This document shows positions 42,412 through 52,083 of a stretch of DNA of 64,000 bases, in pieces. A model generated the notes under the pieces. That model made no database searches and had not been told where the DNA came from. It worked only from the letters and a program-made list of their open reading frames with translations. The DNA is from Anaerolineae bacterium. Lineage in GTDB: Bacteria; Chloroflexota; Anaerolineae; Aggregatilineales; Phototrophicaceae. Both the position numbers and the translations under genes were made by a program. Location: assembly GCA_022841825.1 (NCBI GenBank), contig JALHQT010000002.1, forward strand, positions 767,276 to 831,275. The letters run 5' to 3'. Position 1 is the stretch's first letter, and each line of letters opens with the position of its first letter.

Positions 42412-44256
42412 TTACTCCTCGCTCACCTCGCCGACCAGCACGACGGTGCCGGGCGACCAGATGGTCGTGCAGGTGAAGCCGGGGAAGGCGTCGGTCGTCC
42501 AGGCATTCCACTCACGGGGGATGCGCGGCGCGTCCGCTGCGGAGAGGAAGATCATCCTGCCGCTGCCTTGGAGGCAGATGTTGACGCCCGCCACGAAGCT
42601 GCTGCCGCCGTTGAAGACATCGACCGCGCCGATGACGCCCATGCCGAGGGTGGTCGTGTCGCCGATGTTCTCTTCCTGGGTGAGCTGTCCACCGAGCCAG
42701 GTCATGTAATCGCCCTGTGCGGCGAGCATACGGCAGCTCACGGCGGAGCGGTCGGCTTCGTGCTCGAAGTTGCTGCGCAGCAGGTCATTGCCCGCGCCGT
42801 TCATGTCGGCGCAAAGACCGGGCGGCGGCGGGGTCGGGGCAGCGGCGACTGCTGTAGGTGTCACAGGTACCGCGCTGATCACCAGGTCGAAGGTTTGCGT
42901 CGCATCCGGCGAGACGCCGTTGCTGGCGGTGGCGATGAGACCCGCGCTGGTGCCCGCGGTGGTCGGCGTGCCGCTGATGGTGGCGGTGCCTGGGTCGAAG
43001 GTCAGCCCGGCGGGGAGCGTGCCCGCCAGAGAGAAGGTCGGGGCGGGGCTGCCGATGGCGGTGAAGGTGTGGCTGTACGCTGTACCGACGATACCCGACG
43101 CTGGCGCGGCGCTCGTGATAGTGGGCGCGCCGGGCGCGGCGGCGATGAGAAGGTCGAACGACTGCGTCGCATCCGGCGAGACGCCGTTGGCGGCTGTGAA
43201 GAGCAGCCCGCTGCTGGTGCCCGCGGTGGTCGGCGTGCCGCTGATGGTGGCGGTGCCCGCGTCGAAGGTCAGCCCGGCGGGCAGCGTGCCCGTGAGAGAT
43301 GCGGTTGGCACGGGATTGCCCGTAAAGGTGAAGGTGTGGGTGTAGGGCACGCCGACGACACCCGATGCTGGCGCTCCGCTGGTGATAGCGGGGGCGACTG
43401 ACGCAGGGTTGACGACGAGGCTGAAATTCTGGGTCGCATTCGGCGCGACGCCGTTGTTGGCGGTGGCGCTCAAGCCTGCGCTGGTGCCTGCGGCGGTTGG
43501 CGTGCCGCTGATGGTGGCGGTGCCTGGGTTGAAGGTCAGCCCGGCGGGGAGTGCGCCCGTCAGGGAGAAGGTCGGGGCGGGGTCGCCGCTGGCGGTGAAG
43601 GTATGGCTGTAGGGCACGCCGACAGTCGCGGCGGGTGGCGCGGCGCTGGTGAAGGCGGGCGCGGTGACGGTCGTAATGGTGATCGACCAGCCGGTGAAGA
43701 TGCCGCTGTTATTTGTGGTATCGTCCCACACAAAGAGCGACCAGGTGCCGTTAGCATTCAGCGTATTGAAGACGGAGAGCGCCGTCCCATAGGGCCCGGC
43801 GGGCGCTGGCGGAATAAGAGCGTCGCTGTCAGCGCCCGTATAGTTGGCTGGGCTATATGTCCCTGTCGTCAGCATCGTTGAGTTCGGAAGCGGGGACGCC
43901 GCTGAGTCGCTGATGGTCAGGTTCACACCGCTGACGTCTGGGCAGCCGCCCGCGTCCGACATGAGCAGGACATTCGCGTTGGTCGGTCCGACGAGCACAA
44001 TGTCCAGGTCGTCCGGACAGTTGTGGGTCAAACCGAACAGAGTCACCGTCACCTGGGAGATTGTGCCTGCCATCCCGGAGACGCTGATCGTCGAGGGGTA
44101 GGGGTTGGCAACGCCCAGCGTACCAGATGTCGGGGTTGTGATACCACCGCCGGTGAAGGTGCTGGTCGCGGCGAATGCCGGGGCGCTCATGAGGAGCAGC
44201 CCAGCTACCAGCACGAGCATGAGCGATAAGGATTTGACAAAGCTGCGCAAAAGCAT
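42412..44256 (-). CDS. Secreted protein: P-like domain, Ig repeats, Cys-rich C-terminal domain (copy 2)
   Basis: 614 residues from the ATG at 44256 (GGAGG 11 bases upstream; a TTG 21 bases earlier would overlap that site). Same order as copy 1: signal peptide, P-domain-like region (HNCPDDLDIVLVGPTNANVL), three Ig-like repeats (ATVGVPYSHTFTASGDPAPT and variants), then the C-terminal domain, which is nearly identical to that of copy 1 over about 150 residues while the N-terminal part is more diverged. The gradient suggests gene conversion at the 3' ends. Confidence 0.88.
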   Translation of the reverse strand: MLLRSFVKSLSLMLVLVAGLLLMSAPAFAATSTFTGGGITTPTSGTLGVANPYPSTISVSGMAGTISQVTVTLFGLTHNCPDDLDIVLVGPTNANVLLMSDAGGCPDVSGVNLTISDSAASPLPNSTMLTTGTYSPANYTGADSDALIPPAPAGPYGTALSVFNTLNANGTWSLFVWDDTTNNSGIFTGWSITITTVTAPAFTSAAPPAATVGVPYSHTFTASGDPAPTFSLTGALPAGLTFNPGTATISGTPTAAGTSAGLSATANNGVAPNATQNFSLVVNPASVAPAITSGAPASGVVGVPYTHTFTFTGNPVPTASLTGTLPAGLTFDAGTATISGTPTTAGTSSGLLFTAANGVSPDATQSFDLLIAAAPGAPTITSAAPASGIVGTAYSHTFTAIGSPAPTFSLAGTLPAGLTFDPGTATISGTPTTAGTSAGLIATASNGVSPDATQTFDLVISAVPVTPTAVAAAPTPPPPGLCADMNGAGNDLLRSNFEHEADRSAVSCRMLAAQGDYMTWLGGQLTQEENIGDTTTLGMGVIGAVDVFNGGSSFVAGVNICLQGSGRMIFLSAADAPRIPREWNAWTTDAFPGFTCTTIWSPGTVVLVGEVSEE

Positions 44257-44439
44257 GATGGGAGAGTCCTCCGTCAATAATCTATCTGGACTGAATGCGC
44301 ATACGTGTCCTTATCTTTTTATCAAGGGCATTGCATCTTCCTAACGCTGCACATTGCAAAGTATGAATTTTGTAAAACTATGAGCGACCTCGCCTTTTTC
44401 AACCCCATAAAGAAAATATAAATCGTTCATCGAGAACCA

Positions 44440-44464
44440 GGGCGACACATGGGTCGCCCCCTAC
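44440..44464. repeat. Hairpin repeat (GCGAC stem)
   Basis: GGGCGACACATGGGTCGCCC, a perfect palindrome apart from the centre, then C and CTAC. It lies in the 296-base gap between the divergent Ig-repeat and maeB genes; the rest of the gap is AT-rich promoter-like sequence. Confidence 0.75.
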
Positions 44465-44552
44465 AAAATGACAAACGTCATGCGCGCGCTCCGCCGCACC
44501 GCGCTACAATCGCGCACTATTCATATGCCGCGCCGTGCAAGAGGGGGACGTC

Positions 44553-46805
44553 ATGGCAATCACCAAGCAGGATGTATTCGACTATCATCGTCAGGGGCGA
44601 CCGGGCAAGATCGAAGTCACGCCGACCAAGCCGCTCGCCACCCAGCGCGATCTCTCGCTCGCGTACTCGCCCGGCGTCGCCGAGGCGGTGCTGGAAGTCG
44701 AGCGCGATCCATTGACCGCCTATGAGCTGACCGCCAAGTCCAACCTGGTCGCCGTCATCAGCAACGGCACGGCGATCCTCGGTCTGGGAGATCGGGGACC
44801 GCTCGCCTCCAAGCCGGTCATGGAGGGCAAGGGTGTCCTCTTCAAGAAGTTCGCGGATATCGACGTGTTCGACATCGAGATCGATGCCAAGACGCCCGCC
44901 GAGATGATCGCCGTCATCAAGGCGATGGCTCCCACCTTTGGCGGCATCAACCTGGAGGACATCAAAGCGCCGGAATGCTTCGAGGTCGAACGCACGCTGC
45001 GCGAACTCTTGCCGATCCCGGTCTTCCACGACGACCAGCACGGCACGGCGATCATCAGCGGGGCGGCGCTGCTCAACGCCTGCGAGGTGCTGGGCAAGCG
45101 GCTGGATACCCTGCGCGTCGTCATCAACGGCGCGGGTGCCAGCGCGATTGCGTCGGGCGAGTTCTACGTCAACCTCGGCATCCGCCGCGAAAACATCCTG
45201 ATGGTCGATAGCAAGGGTGTGCTCTACGCCGGGCGCGAGGAGAACATCAACGAGTACAAGGCGCGCTTCCTCAATTACACCCATGCGCGCACACTCGAAG
45301 AGGCGCTGGTCGGCGCGGATGTCATGCTGGGTCTATCGGTCGCCGGGTCGGTTACACAGGCGATGGTCGAACGGATGGCACCCAATCCCATCATCTTCGC
45401 GCTGGCGAATCCGACGCCGGAGATCATGCCGGAAGAGGTGCTCGCCGTCCGGTCGGACGCGATCATCGGCACGGGGCGAAGCGATTACGCCAACCAGGTC
45501 AACAACGTCCTTGGCTTCCCGTTCATCTTCCGCGGCGCGCTTGATGTGTACGCGACGACCATCAACGAGGAGATGAAGCTGGCGGCGGCGCGCGGGCTGG
45601 CGGCGCTGGCGCACGAGGATGTGCCGGACAGCGTGCTTTCGGCGTATGGGCTGACCTCGCTCAAGTTCGGGCGCGATTATCTGATCCCCAAGCCGCTCGA
45701 CCCGCGTGTGCTCTTATGGCTCGCGCCCGCCGTCGCCGAAGCCGCCATGCGCACCGGCGTGGCGCGGCGCAGCATCGATCTTGACGCCTATCGTGAGGAG
45801 CTGATCCAGCGCCAGGGCGCGGGGCAGCAGGTGCGCAACCAGATCATCAGCAAGGCGAAGCTGGGCGACAAGAAGCGCATCGTCTTCCCCGAAGGCGACG
45901 ACCCCAAGATCATCCGCGCGGCGGCGCAGGTACAGGAGGAAGGCATCGGCATCCCGATTTTGCTCGGTCGCCCGGAGGACGTGCGCGCGCAGATTGCGGA
46001 ACTAGGGCTGACGTTCGACCCGCAGATCTACGAACCAAGCGTCGAGATCGACAAGCGTCGCGAGTATGCGGATATCTATTACGCGATGCGCCAGCGCAAG
46101 GGCATCAGCAAGACGACCGCCGACCGCCTGGCGGGCAGCCGCATGACCTACGGTTTGATGATGCTGCAAAACGGCGACGCCGACGCCTATCTGAACGGGC
46201 GCTCGCACGAATACCCGGACGTGATCCGCCCGGCGCTGCAAATCTTCCACACCCGCCCCGGCGCGCACATCGCCAGCGGCTTGTACATCATGGTCATCAA
46301 ACGGCGCGTCTACTTCTTCACCGATGCGACCGTCAACATCGACCCCGACGCCGAAACACTGTCCGAGATCGCCATCCTGGCGGCAGATTTCGCGCGCACG
46401 CTGGGCATCGAGCCGCGCGTCGCCATGCTGTCGTTCTCGAATTTCGGCTCCGCGCCGCATCCGTTCTCGAACAAGGTGCGCGATGCCGCCCACCTCGTGC
46501 AGACCAAGCGCCCGGACATCGCCTGCGATGGCGAGATGCAGGCGGATACCGCTGTCATCCCCGACATTGTCGAGAACCGCTTCCCGTTCAGCCAGGTGCG
46601 CGACGCCAACATCCTGGTCTTCCCCGATCTGCAAAGCGCCAATGTCTCGTACAAGCTGCTCTCGCGGCTGACGGACGCCGAGGCGATTGGACCGATCCTC
46701 CTGGGCGTCGGCGCACCGATCCACGTCTTGCAGGCGGGCGACGATGTGGAGGACATCGTGGCGATGGCAGCCGTCGCGGCGGTCGATGCGCAGAGCCGAG
46801 GGTGA
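44553..46805 (+). CDS. maeB: NADP-dependent malic enzyme with phosphotransacetylase-like domain
   Basis: 750 residues. Decarboxylates malate to pyruvate with NADP. The N-terminal malic domain ([53 protein letters not shown]) and NAD-binding domain ([30 protein letters not shown]) are followed from about residue 430 by a phosphate acetyl/butyryltransferase-like domain ([26 protein letters not shown]-like [13 protein letters not shown]), the usual MaeB fusion, where the tail is regulatory. GAGGGGG upstream supports the ATG at 44553. The next gene starts one base after the stop. Confidence 0.94.
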   Translation: MAITKQDVFDYHRQGRPGKIEVTPTKPLATQRDLSLAYSPGVAEAVLEVERDPLTAYELTAKSNLVAVISNGTAILGLGDRGPLASKPVMEGKGVLFKKFADIDVFDIEIDAKTPAEMIAVIKAMAPTFGGINLEDIKAPECFEVERTLRELLPIPVFHDDQHGTAIISGAALLNACEVLGKRLDTLRVVINGAGASAIASGEFYVNLGIRRENILMVDSKGVLYAGREENINEYKARFLNYTHARTLEEALVGADVMLGLSVAGSVTQAMVERMAPNPIIFALANPTPEIMPEEVLAVRSDAIIGTGRSDYANQVNNVLGFPFIFRGALDVYATTINEEMKLAAARGLAALAHEDVPDSVLSAYGLTSLKFGRDYLIPKPLDPRVLLWLAPAVAEAAMRTGVARRSIDLDAYREELIQRQGAGQQVRNQIISKAKLGDKKRIVFPEGDDPKIIRAAAQVQEEGIGIPILLGRPEDVRAQIAELGLTFDPQIYEPSVEIDKRREYADIYYAMRQRKGISKTTADRLAGSRMTYGLMMLQNGDADAYLNGRSHEYPDVIRPALQIFHTRPGAHIASGLYIMVIKRRVYFFTDATVNIDPDAETLSEIAILAADFARTLGIEPRVAMLSFSNFGSAPHPFSNKVRDAAHLVQTKRPDIACDGEMQADTAVIPDIVENRFPFSQVRDANILVFPDLQSANVSYKLLSRLTDAEAIGPILLGVGAPIHVLQAGDDVEDIVAMAAVAAVDAQSRG

Positions 46806-46806
46806 T

Positions 46807-47535
46807 ATGTATTTTTCTCACATTGGGTCCCTGCTTGCCCGCGCCGAAACCGTCAACGCCGCCACCATCCACGAATGCGCGGGCGTCATCGCCGGGTCGC
46901 TGGCGGCGGGCGGCGTCCTCCACGCCTTCGGCACCGGGCACAGCCACTGCCTGGCGGAAGAACTCTTCCATCGCGCGGGCGGGCTGGTCCCCGTCAACGC
47001 GCTGCTCGACTCGCGGACGATGCTGCACGAGGGCACGATGGCGGCGACGCTGACCGAGCGGCTGCCGGGCTACGCCGAGGCGATCCTCTCACGCTACTCG
47101 CTGCAAGCGGGCGAGGTGATGATCGTCGCGTCGAATTCCGGGCGCAACGCCGTGCCGGTTGAGATGGCGCTGGCGGCGCAGGCGCGCGGTCTGAAGGTGA
47201 TCGCGCTCACATCGGTGGCGCATTCGTCATCGCAAAGCCCGCGTCATGCCAGCGGCAAGCGGTTGTTCGAGGTGGCGGATTATGTGCTGGATAACTGCGG
47301 CGAGGTCGGGGACGCAGCGCTGACGCTGCTGGGCATCGAGGCGAAGATCTGCGCAACTTCGACGGTCGTCGGCGCGGCGCTGCTGGGCGCGCTCGTTCAC
47401 GCGACGTGTGAGGCGCTTTTGGCGCACGGCGTCGAGCCGCCCGTGTTCGTCAGCTCCAACCTGGGTGCTGGTGAGGCGGACGCGCGCAACCAGGCGCTGC
47501 TGGATCGTTATCCGGGGCGGATCGGGCATCTATAA
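46807..47535 (+). CDS. SIS-domain protein (UPF0309-like)
   Basis: 242 residues; one SIS domain with VLHAFGTGHSHCLAEELFHR, LTERLPGYAEAILSRYSLQA, VASNSGRNAVPVEMALAAQA and VIALTSVAHSSSQSPRHASG. This matches the UPF0309 group of phosphosugar-binding proteins of unknown reaction, often found with sugar or amino-sugar kinases. It starts one base after the maeB stop, so co-transcription is near certain, but the metabolic link is not obvious. Distinct from the other SIS protein at 36859. Confidence 0.87.
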   Translation: MYFSHIGSLLARAETVNAATIHECAGVIAGSLAAGGVLHAFGTGHSHCLAEELFHRAGGLVPVNALLDSRTMLHEGTMAATLTERLPGYAEAILSRYSLQAGEVMIVASNSGRNAVPVEMALAAQARGLKVIALTSVAHSSSQSPRHASGKRLFEVADYVLDNCGEVGDAALTLLGIEAKICATSTVVGAALLGALVHATCEALLAHGVEPPVFVSSNLGAGEADARNQALLDRYPGRIGHL

Positions 47536-47565
47536 AAGTAGGTGGTCGAAGGAAATCGTGGGCGT

Positions 47566-47606
47566 GGACGAGTCAGTGCGAAGCCTCCCTGTGGGACGCC
47601 TCGTCC
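47566..47606. repeat. Hairpin repeat with enlarged loop (GACGAG stem)
   Basis: GGACGAG...CTCGTCC with the loop insertion GTGCGAAGCCTCCCT also seen at 27162-27203. The 30 bases before it (AAAAGTAGGT, TCGAAGGAAATC) match the flank of the 16393 copy. Confidence 0.7.
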
Positions 47607-47628
47607 GCCAACTTCGTAATGTAAAGTG

Positions 47629-47696
47629 AACCGCCAGGACGCCAATGACGCCAGGAATATGTTTTCTTCCCTGGCGTGGTTGGCGTCCTGGCGGTT
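47629..47696. repeat. Inverted repeat (AACCGCCAGGACGCC type)
   Basis: Left arm 47629-47657 begins AACCGCCAGGACGCCAATGA, right arm 47667-47696 ends TTGGCGTCCTGGCGGTT; about 28 paired bases with one unpaired. It may serve as terminator for the SIS (+) and secreted-protein (-) genes. A related copy is at 60403-60458. Confidence 0.75.
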
Positions 47697-47730
47697 TCAT
47701 CCGCGACCGAACACTTGCCGGATAAGGCGT

Positions 47731-48480
47731 TTAGTAGCTGCCCGTCTGGAAAAGGATGGGTGATGCAAAGACCGGGTCGCCAGTGTATGCCTCGTAGGTC
47801 CCATGCGGGCATCCGTTGTAGGCGAAGATGTAGTCCTTGCCATCCGGGAAGGGCGCGGTAAACATCATGCGTCCGTCGCTGATGATTTCGATGCGTGCAT
47901 TGCCGCTGCTGCCTTCTTCGCCATTCTCGACGCGGAAGACTTCCTGCCCAGCAGCCGAGTAAACGACCGTTGTGGTCTTGTCACAATAGAGGGCGTATGG
48001 GGCAGCCTGCTGTGGATTGATGCGCCCGTCGGTGAAGGGATTGCCACTGTCAGCACCCACGGTGAGTGTATAGGGACCAGTCGAGCTGCCGAAGCCATCG
48101 GCACGGAAGGTGTAAGTCCCTGCCACCGGGGTCGAAAAGCGCACCCTGGAACTGTCGAATGCGTTGCACTCTACGCCATTGGGATCGTCGTCAGTCCCAA
48201 AGCCATCATCGTTGTAAACATCTGCGAAACTGGTGTCCGAAGGGTTACCGCCTGGGAAAAAGACGGAAAGCACCGGATCGAGTGGGCGGTCACCGGGTGC
48301 CACTGGGTCACAGACGAGCGTGGCGACGACCGTGATGTTGGCAGGCAGATCGACCGTATAAAGGTCATACTGCGCACCGCTGGCGATGACGCCGCTGAAC
48401 GACTGCGCAAAGACGGCGGAAACGACGGTCAGTATCGATACGACCGTCAGAGCGAGCACAAAGAATCGAAACCGTTTCAT
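47731..48480 (-). CDS. Secreted protein with pre-peptidase-like domain
   Basis: 249 residues. Signal peptide MKRFRFFVLALTVVSILTVV (cleavage near VFAQS). Residues about 27-140 look like a bacterial pre-peptidase C-terminal (PPC) beta domain (YDLYTVDLPANITVVATL, LDPVLSVFFPGG, STPVAGTYTFRADGFGS). The remaining 100 residues are unassigned with two or three cysteines. PPC domains are usually extensions of exported enzymes; here none is attached. AAGGTGGGG upstream of the ATG. Confidence 0.8.
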   Translation of the reverse strand: MKRFRFFVLALTVVSILTVVSAVFAQSFSGVIASGAQYDLYTVDLPANITVVATLVCDPVAPGDRPLDPVLSVFFPGGNPSDTSFADVYNDDGFGTDDDPNGVECNAFDSSRVRFSTPVAGTYTFRADGFGSSTGPYTLTVGADSGNPFTDGRINPQQAAPYALYCDKTTTVVYSAAGQEVFRVENGEEGSSGNARIEIISDGRMMFTAPFPDGKDYIFAYNGCPHGTYEAYTGDPVFASPILFQTGSY

Positions 48481-48607
48481 ATCCCCACCTTTGGATTGAA
48501 AGCTGCGCCGATATTCGAAATTGAGGGTGGCGCACTTTCATCATACCCCTGTGTGGCTTGCGGAAGGGTAAATATTTGCGATATTCATACTTGATGTGGA
48601 GGTGAGT

Positions 48608-48633
48608 CTGGGACGCCCCCCAAGGCGTCCCAG
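48608..48633. terminator. Probable terminator hairpin of the S41 protease gene
   Basis: CTGGGACGCC CCCCAA GGCGTCCCAG, a 10-base perfect stem 28 bases beyond the stop of the minus-strand protease gene. No strong T-run on the minus strand, so it may be a member of the hairpin repeat family instead. Confidence 0.5.
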
Positions 48634-48661
48634 TGAAACAAGCGAGGAGGGGTATCCGTTA

Positions 48662-51019
48662 CTATTCGGAAGCTGTCACGGTCAGCGTGTAATCACCCTC
48701 GCTGGCATCGTCGTAGGTGCCAACTTCGATGATGAGTACATCCCCTTCCGATACCACGATTCCGGTGACTGCCGAATTGATTTCGTCGCCCAGGACGACA
48801 TCATCATTTTCGGTCAGCAGCACCTCGTCACCATCATAAACGCGCAGGTAGGTATCGAGGTCTTCCTCGCTGCCTGCTACGGCGATGTCCAGCGCGCCGT
48901 CGGCTGCCGCCGTCAATGTGTAGCGAATGCGTGCGCCCTGTCCCACGAAGCCCGTGACTTCGTCGCCGACCGCGATTTCTCCGGCGTCCTCGAAGGTCAC
49001 CGCGACGTTTGAGCCGCCCACTTGCCCGGTGATTTCGTCGAGCGCCCGGACGCCGTAAGCCAGCACGACATCATCCGCTGCGAATGCCGTCTCTTCATCG
49101 ACGGGCACATCAATCGTCGGCACTGCGCCGATGCCTTCGAGATGAATGTTTTCTTCGGAATCGACCGCGCGCCCAATCGTCATGCGGATCGAAATGCCGT
49201 CCGGCATATAGAAGTCTTGGATGCTGCCACCCAACCCTGCCGATGGGTACATGCCGACGATTTCAGCACGGTCATCGAGCGTCATGTTATAGGAGAAGAA
49301 CTCGCAGGCGCTGGCACAGGAAGGTCCAACCAGGACGACGACCGGTGACAGGTAGCGCAAGGGGGCAGGCGCGGCATACATCCGGTCGGGGCGTTCGAGG
49401 TCGGTGACGAATTCGTCGGTGTCCGGATCGTAGTAGGCGGTATAGCCCGTCACCTGGTCTTCGGTGAAGAAGTAGCCCGCCATCTGCTCGGCGAGGAAGC
49501 CGCTGCCGCCGCCATTCTGACGCATGTCGATGATGATCCCCGGCACGCCGAACTGGTTGGCGAGCGATAGGAACGTTTCCCAGATCTGGATCGTGAGCAC
49601 TTCGTTTTCGAAGAACGAGTTGATCTGGACGTAGCCGTAACCGCTTTCCAGGAAGCGGAACTGCACGGGCAGGTTCGGCGGCTGCCCGACGCCGTAGACG
49701 TAATTGCGGGTGAAGAGGCGGCTTCCACTCTCTTCGATAGCGGTCATGGTGGCGGTCTGCGCTTCGGTCTCGCCGGGGTTCATGAACGTGACGGAGACCT
49801 CATCGCCGACATCAAAGCGGGTCACCTCGCGCACCTGGTCAAGTCGCCGCACCACAGGGCTGCTGTAGGGCGGGTTCAAGCCCTGGCGCGCACTGATGGC
49901 ATCGTCAATCGCCACGCCGTTGATTTCGGTGATTTCAGCTCTGATTTCGATGCCTGCTTCGGCAGCGGGGGTGCCGTCTCCGACATAAACGGCGATCACT
50001 CGCCCATCATCCAGCTCGCGCAAGCCCAGCCCCAAGCCGCCTGCCTGAGGCGGAAGTGAACTGAGGAAGAAGGAGTTTGCGGAGACATGCCCATCAGGAA
50101 TGGAATTGGTGAACCCCTGAATTGCCAGCGCGAAGGCTTCTCCGTCGCCGTCTGCTTCTGCCGCTTCAACCGCTGGGCGGAATTCATCGGAGAGGGCGTT
50201 CCAATCCACTCCCTTGTAGTCTGTGAAGGCGTACTCCGAGCGGAACTTCTCGACCATGGCGTCGAACGCCTCGGTATACGAAAGCGCCGAGAAGTCGTCC
50301 AGCGCCGTCTCTTCTGGCTCGCTGGTGTCGATGACGACTTCGCGCGAGCGGTCGAAGGTGAACGGGTCGGCATCGAGATCGACGACTGTGTAACCGCGCG
50401 GGACGATCACAATGGGGTCATCTTCGGTGAAGAGCAGCCCATCATCGCCAAAGCCGGATGAGAATCCTTGCCCCGCCTCAGGCGCGTAGATCAACAGCTT
50501 GCCGCCTTCGACTTCCGATGTTGAGCTGTCGACGCGGGTTGAGGCGTACGCAGTGGACCAACCACCGCCGCCTTGGTCGCGCTGCTCCAGGAACGGATCG
50601 CCGTAAGTGTTCGACCAGAAGGCGATGGCGAAGATTTGCACGCCGGGGTCGTCTGCGCCGTCGTTATCGACATCGTTCAGCGCGCCCTGCGGTTCAATCG
50701 GCAGTGCGATGCTGTAGGAGACCGGCGACGTGAAGAAATCGGACGTGAACTGTCCCAGCGTCTGCGACTCCTGTGGGAAAACGTACTGCCTGTCGCGGCG
50801 GACGAAACCCGTCTGATCTTCAAGGATGATCAGCGGTTGGGCGATGCCAGCAGTCAGCAGCGGGTTGGTATACACCATCGACCCGGTGATCAGGACTGCT
50901 CCCCCTTCGTCATTAACAATTTCGGCATCGGGCGTGTCTTCCTGCCCGGCGACAGCACCGACTGCCATCAGGCAGGCTGCGATGAGCGCGAGCAGCAGCA
51001 GCGATTTGAATCTCAACAT
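48662..51019 (-). CDS. S41-family peptidase with PDZ and PPC domains, secreted
   Basis: 785 residues. Signal peptide MLRFKSLLLLALIAACLMAV (cleavage near VAGQ). An N-terminal beta region is followed by a tail-specific-protease N-terminal helix region (about 245-320: ALSYTEAFDAMVEKFRSEYA), a PDZ-like domain (about 330-420), and the S41 catalytic core (GYVQINSFFENEV, GIIIDMRQNGGGSGFLAEQM, then VLVGPSCASACEFFSYNM with the nucleophile Ser near 568). A C-terminal PPC-type domain closes the protein (ARIRYTLTAAADGALDIAVA). Degrades or trims proteins outside the membrane. Single-gene unit. Confidence 0.9.
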   Translation of the reverse strand: MLRFKSLLLLALIAACLMAVGAVAGQEDTPDAEIVNDEGGAVLITGSMVYTNPLLTAGIAQPLIILEDQTGFVRRDRQYVFPQESQTLGQFTSDFFTSPVSYSIALPIEPQGALNDVDNDGADDPGVQIFAIAFWSNTYGDPFLEQRDQGGGGWSTAYASTRVDSSTSEVEGGKLLIYAPEAGQGFSSGFGDDGLLFTEDDPIVIVPRGYTVVDLDADPFTFDRSREVVIDTSEPEETALDDFSALSYTEAFDAMVEKFRSEYAFTDYKGVDWNALSDEFRPAVEAAEADGDGEAFALAIQGFTNSIPDGHVSANSFFLSSLPPQAGGLGLGLRELDDGRVIAVYVGDGTPAAEAGIEIRAEITEINGVAIDDAISARQGLNPPYSSPVVRRLDQVREVTRFDVGDEVSVTFMNPGETEAQTATMTAIEESGSRLFTRNYVYGVGQPPNLPVQFRFLESGYGYVQINSFFENEVLTIQIWETFLSLANQFGVPGIIIDMRQNGGGSGFLAEQMAGYFFTEDQVTGYTAYYDPDTDEFVTDLERPDRMYAAPAPLRYLSPVVVLVGPSCASACEFFSYNMTLDDRAEIVGMYPSAGLGGSIQDFYMPDGISIRMTIGRAVDSEENIHLEGIGAVPTIDVPVDEETAFAADDVVLAYGVRALDEITGQVGGSNVAVTFEDAGEIAVGDEVTGFVGQGARIRYTLTAAADGALDIAVAGSEEDLDTYLRVYDGDEVLLTENDDVVLGDEINSAVTGIVVSEGDVLIIEVGTYDDASEGDYTLTVTASE

Positions 51020-51105
51020 AGACTATCTGACCTGTATGTATGCGGACACTCCCATTCTAGTCCGAATGAGGATCGCCGCAACGTGACATTTGGTGGGCGC
51101 GCGGG

Positions 51106-52083
51106 TCAGCGCGTCATCAGATCAATCTCGGTGCGCACCGTCTCCAGCAGAGTTTCCGCCTTGAGCTGTGCCAGCGTATAGCAGGGACCACCGAGCGCTT
51201 CCGCCAGCTTTGACGCCAGTCCCTGATCGAACGCCGCATGTTCCATGTTGATGGTGACGGTGCGAATCTTCTCGTGGCGGATCTGGTCAGCGATCATCCC
51301 CGCTTCTTCCTGCGGTGACTTATTGCCAAGCGAGACATTGCCCGCGCCGTCCGTCAGCAGGATGATCAGCGGCTGCACATCGGGATGAAGCGATTTTTCG
51401 CGTTTGATGGTTTCGTAGGAGAGCAGCAGCCCGGCAGAGAGCGGCGTCTTGCCACCGACCGGGATGTTCGCCAGCGCGGTCTTCGCCAGGACGACCGAGT
51501 TGGTCGGCGGGAGCACGACCTGCGCGCGGTCTTTCTGGAAGACGATCAGCCCGACGCGGTCACGGCGCTGGTAGGCATCGGTCAGGAGCGACATGATCGC
51601 GCCTTTGGTCGCCTGCATCCGCTCGCTGACCGCCATGCTCCACGAAGCGTCCACGACGAAAAGGATGAGATTTGCCATGCGGCGGACTCGAACCTTTTGC
51701 TGAAGGTCGCCGCGCCGAAGGGCATATGCCATGCCGCTCGCCTGCTTCTGTTCGGCGCGGGCGCGCTGATACGGCGCGGCGGCGCGCAGCGTGGCGTCAA
51801 ACGCGATGTCGGTCGCCTTCGTACCTCGGCGGAGGGGGCGCGCCTGGATGTAGCGCCCGCGCTTGCGGTCGGTGCGCGTGCGCGAACGGCGTCCCGCCTG
51901 GCGGCGCGTCAGTTTGTCGAGCTGGGTTTGCAGCTTACGGGGCGAAAACTCCGCACCGCTCTTGACCTTTTGCCCACCTTCCCACCAATAGGCGTCGGTG
52001 CTCTGGAAGACGCCCTGCGGCGCGGCTTCGGTCTGACCGAGGTCTACCTGTTCTTCACGGGTAGGGCTGTCTACTGCGGGACT
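51106..52083 (-). CDS. chlD: Chelatase VWA half, reached by -1 frameshift from the AAA half
   Basis: Von Willebrand A domain of the magnesium/cobalt-chelatase D type, about 325 residues in the -1 frame relative to the upstream ATPase. After a basic linker (RRGTKATDIAFDATLRAAAP) comes the MIDAS motif in VVDASWSMAVS, then SLLTDAYQRRDRVGLIVFQK, GKTPLSAGL and LTDGAGN. There is no plausible start of its own: codons before 52083 in this frame lie inside the ATPase gene and give a nonsense Arg-rich stretch. A -1 slip on the A9 run gives a continuous protein of about 692 residues, the normal size of ChlD-type subunits. Confidence 0.8.
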   Translation of the reverse strand, partial: SPAVDSPTREEQVDLGQTEAAPQGVFQSTDAYWWEGGQKVKSGAEFSPRKLQTQLDKLTRRQAGRRSRTRTDRKRGRYIQARPLRRGTKATDIAFDATLRAAAPYQRARAEQKQASGMAYALRRGDLQQKVRVRRMANLILFVVDASWSMAVSERMQATKGAIMSLLTDAYQRRDRVGLIVFQKDRAQVVLPPTNSVVLAKTALANIPVGGKTPLSAGLLLSYETIKREKSLHPDVQPLIILLTDGAGNVSLGNKSPQEEAGMIADQIRHEKIRTVTINMEHAAFDQGLASKLAEALGGPCYTLAQLKAETLLETVRTEIDLMTR

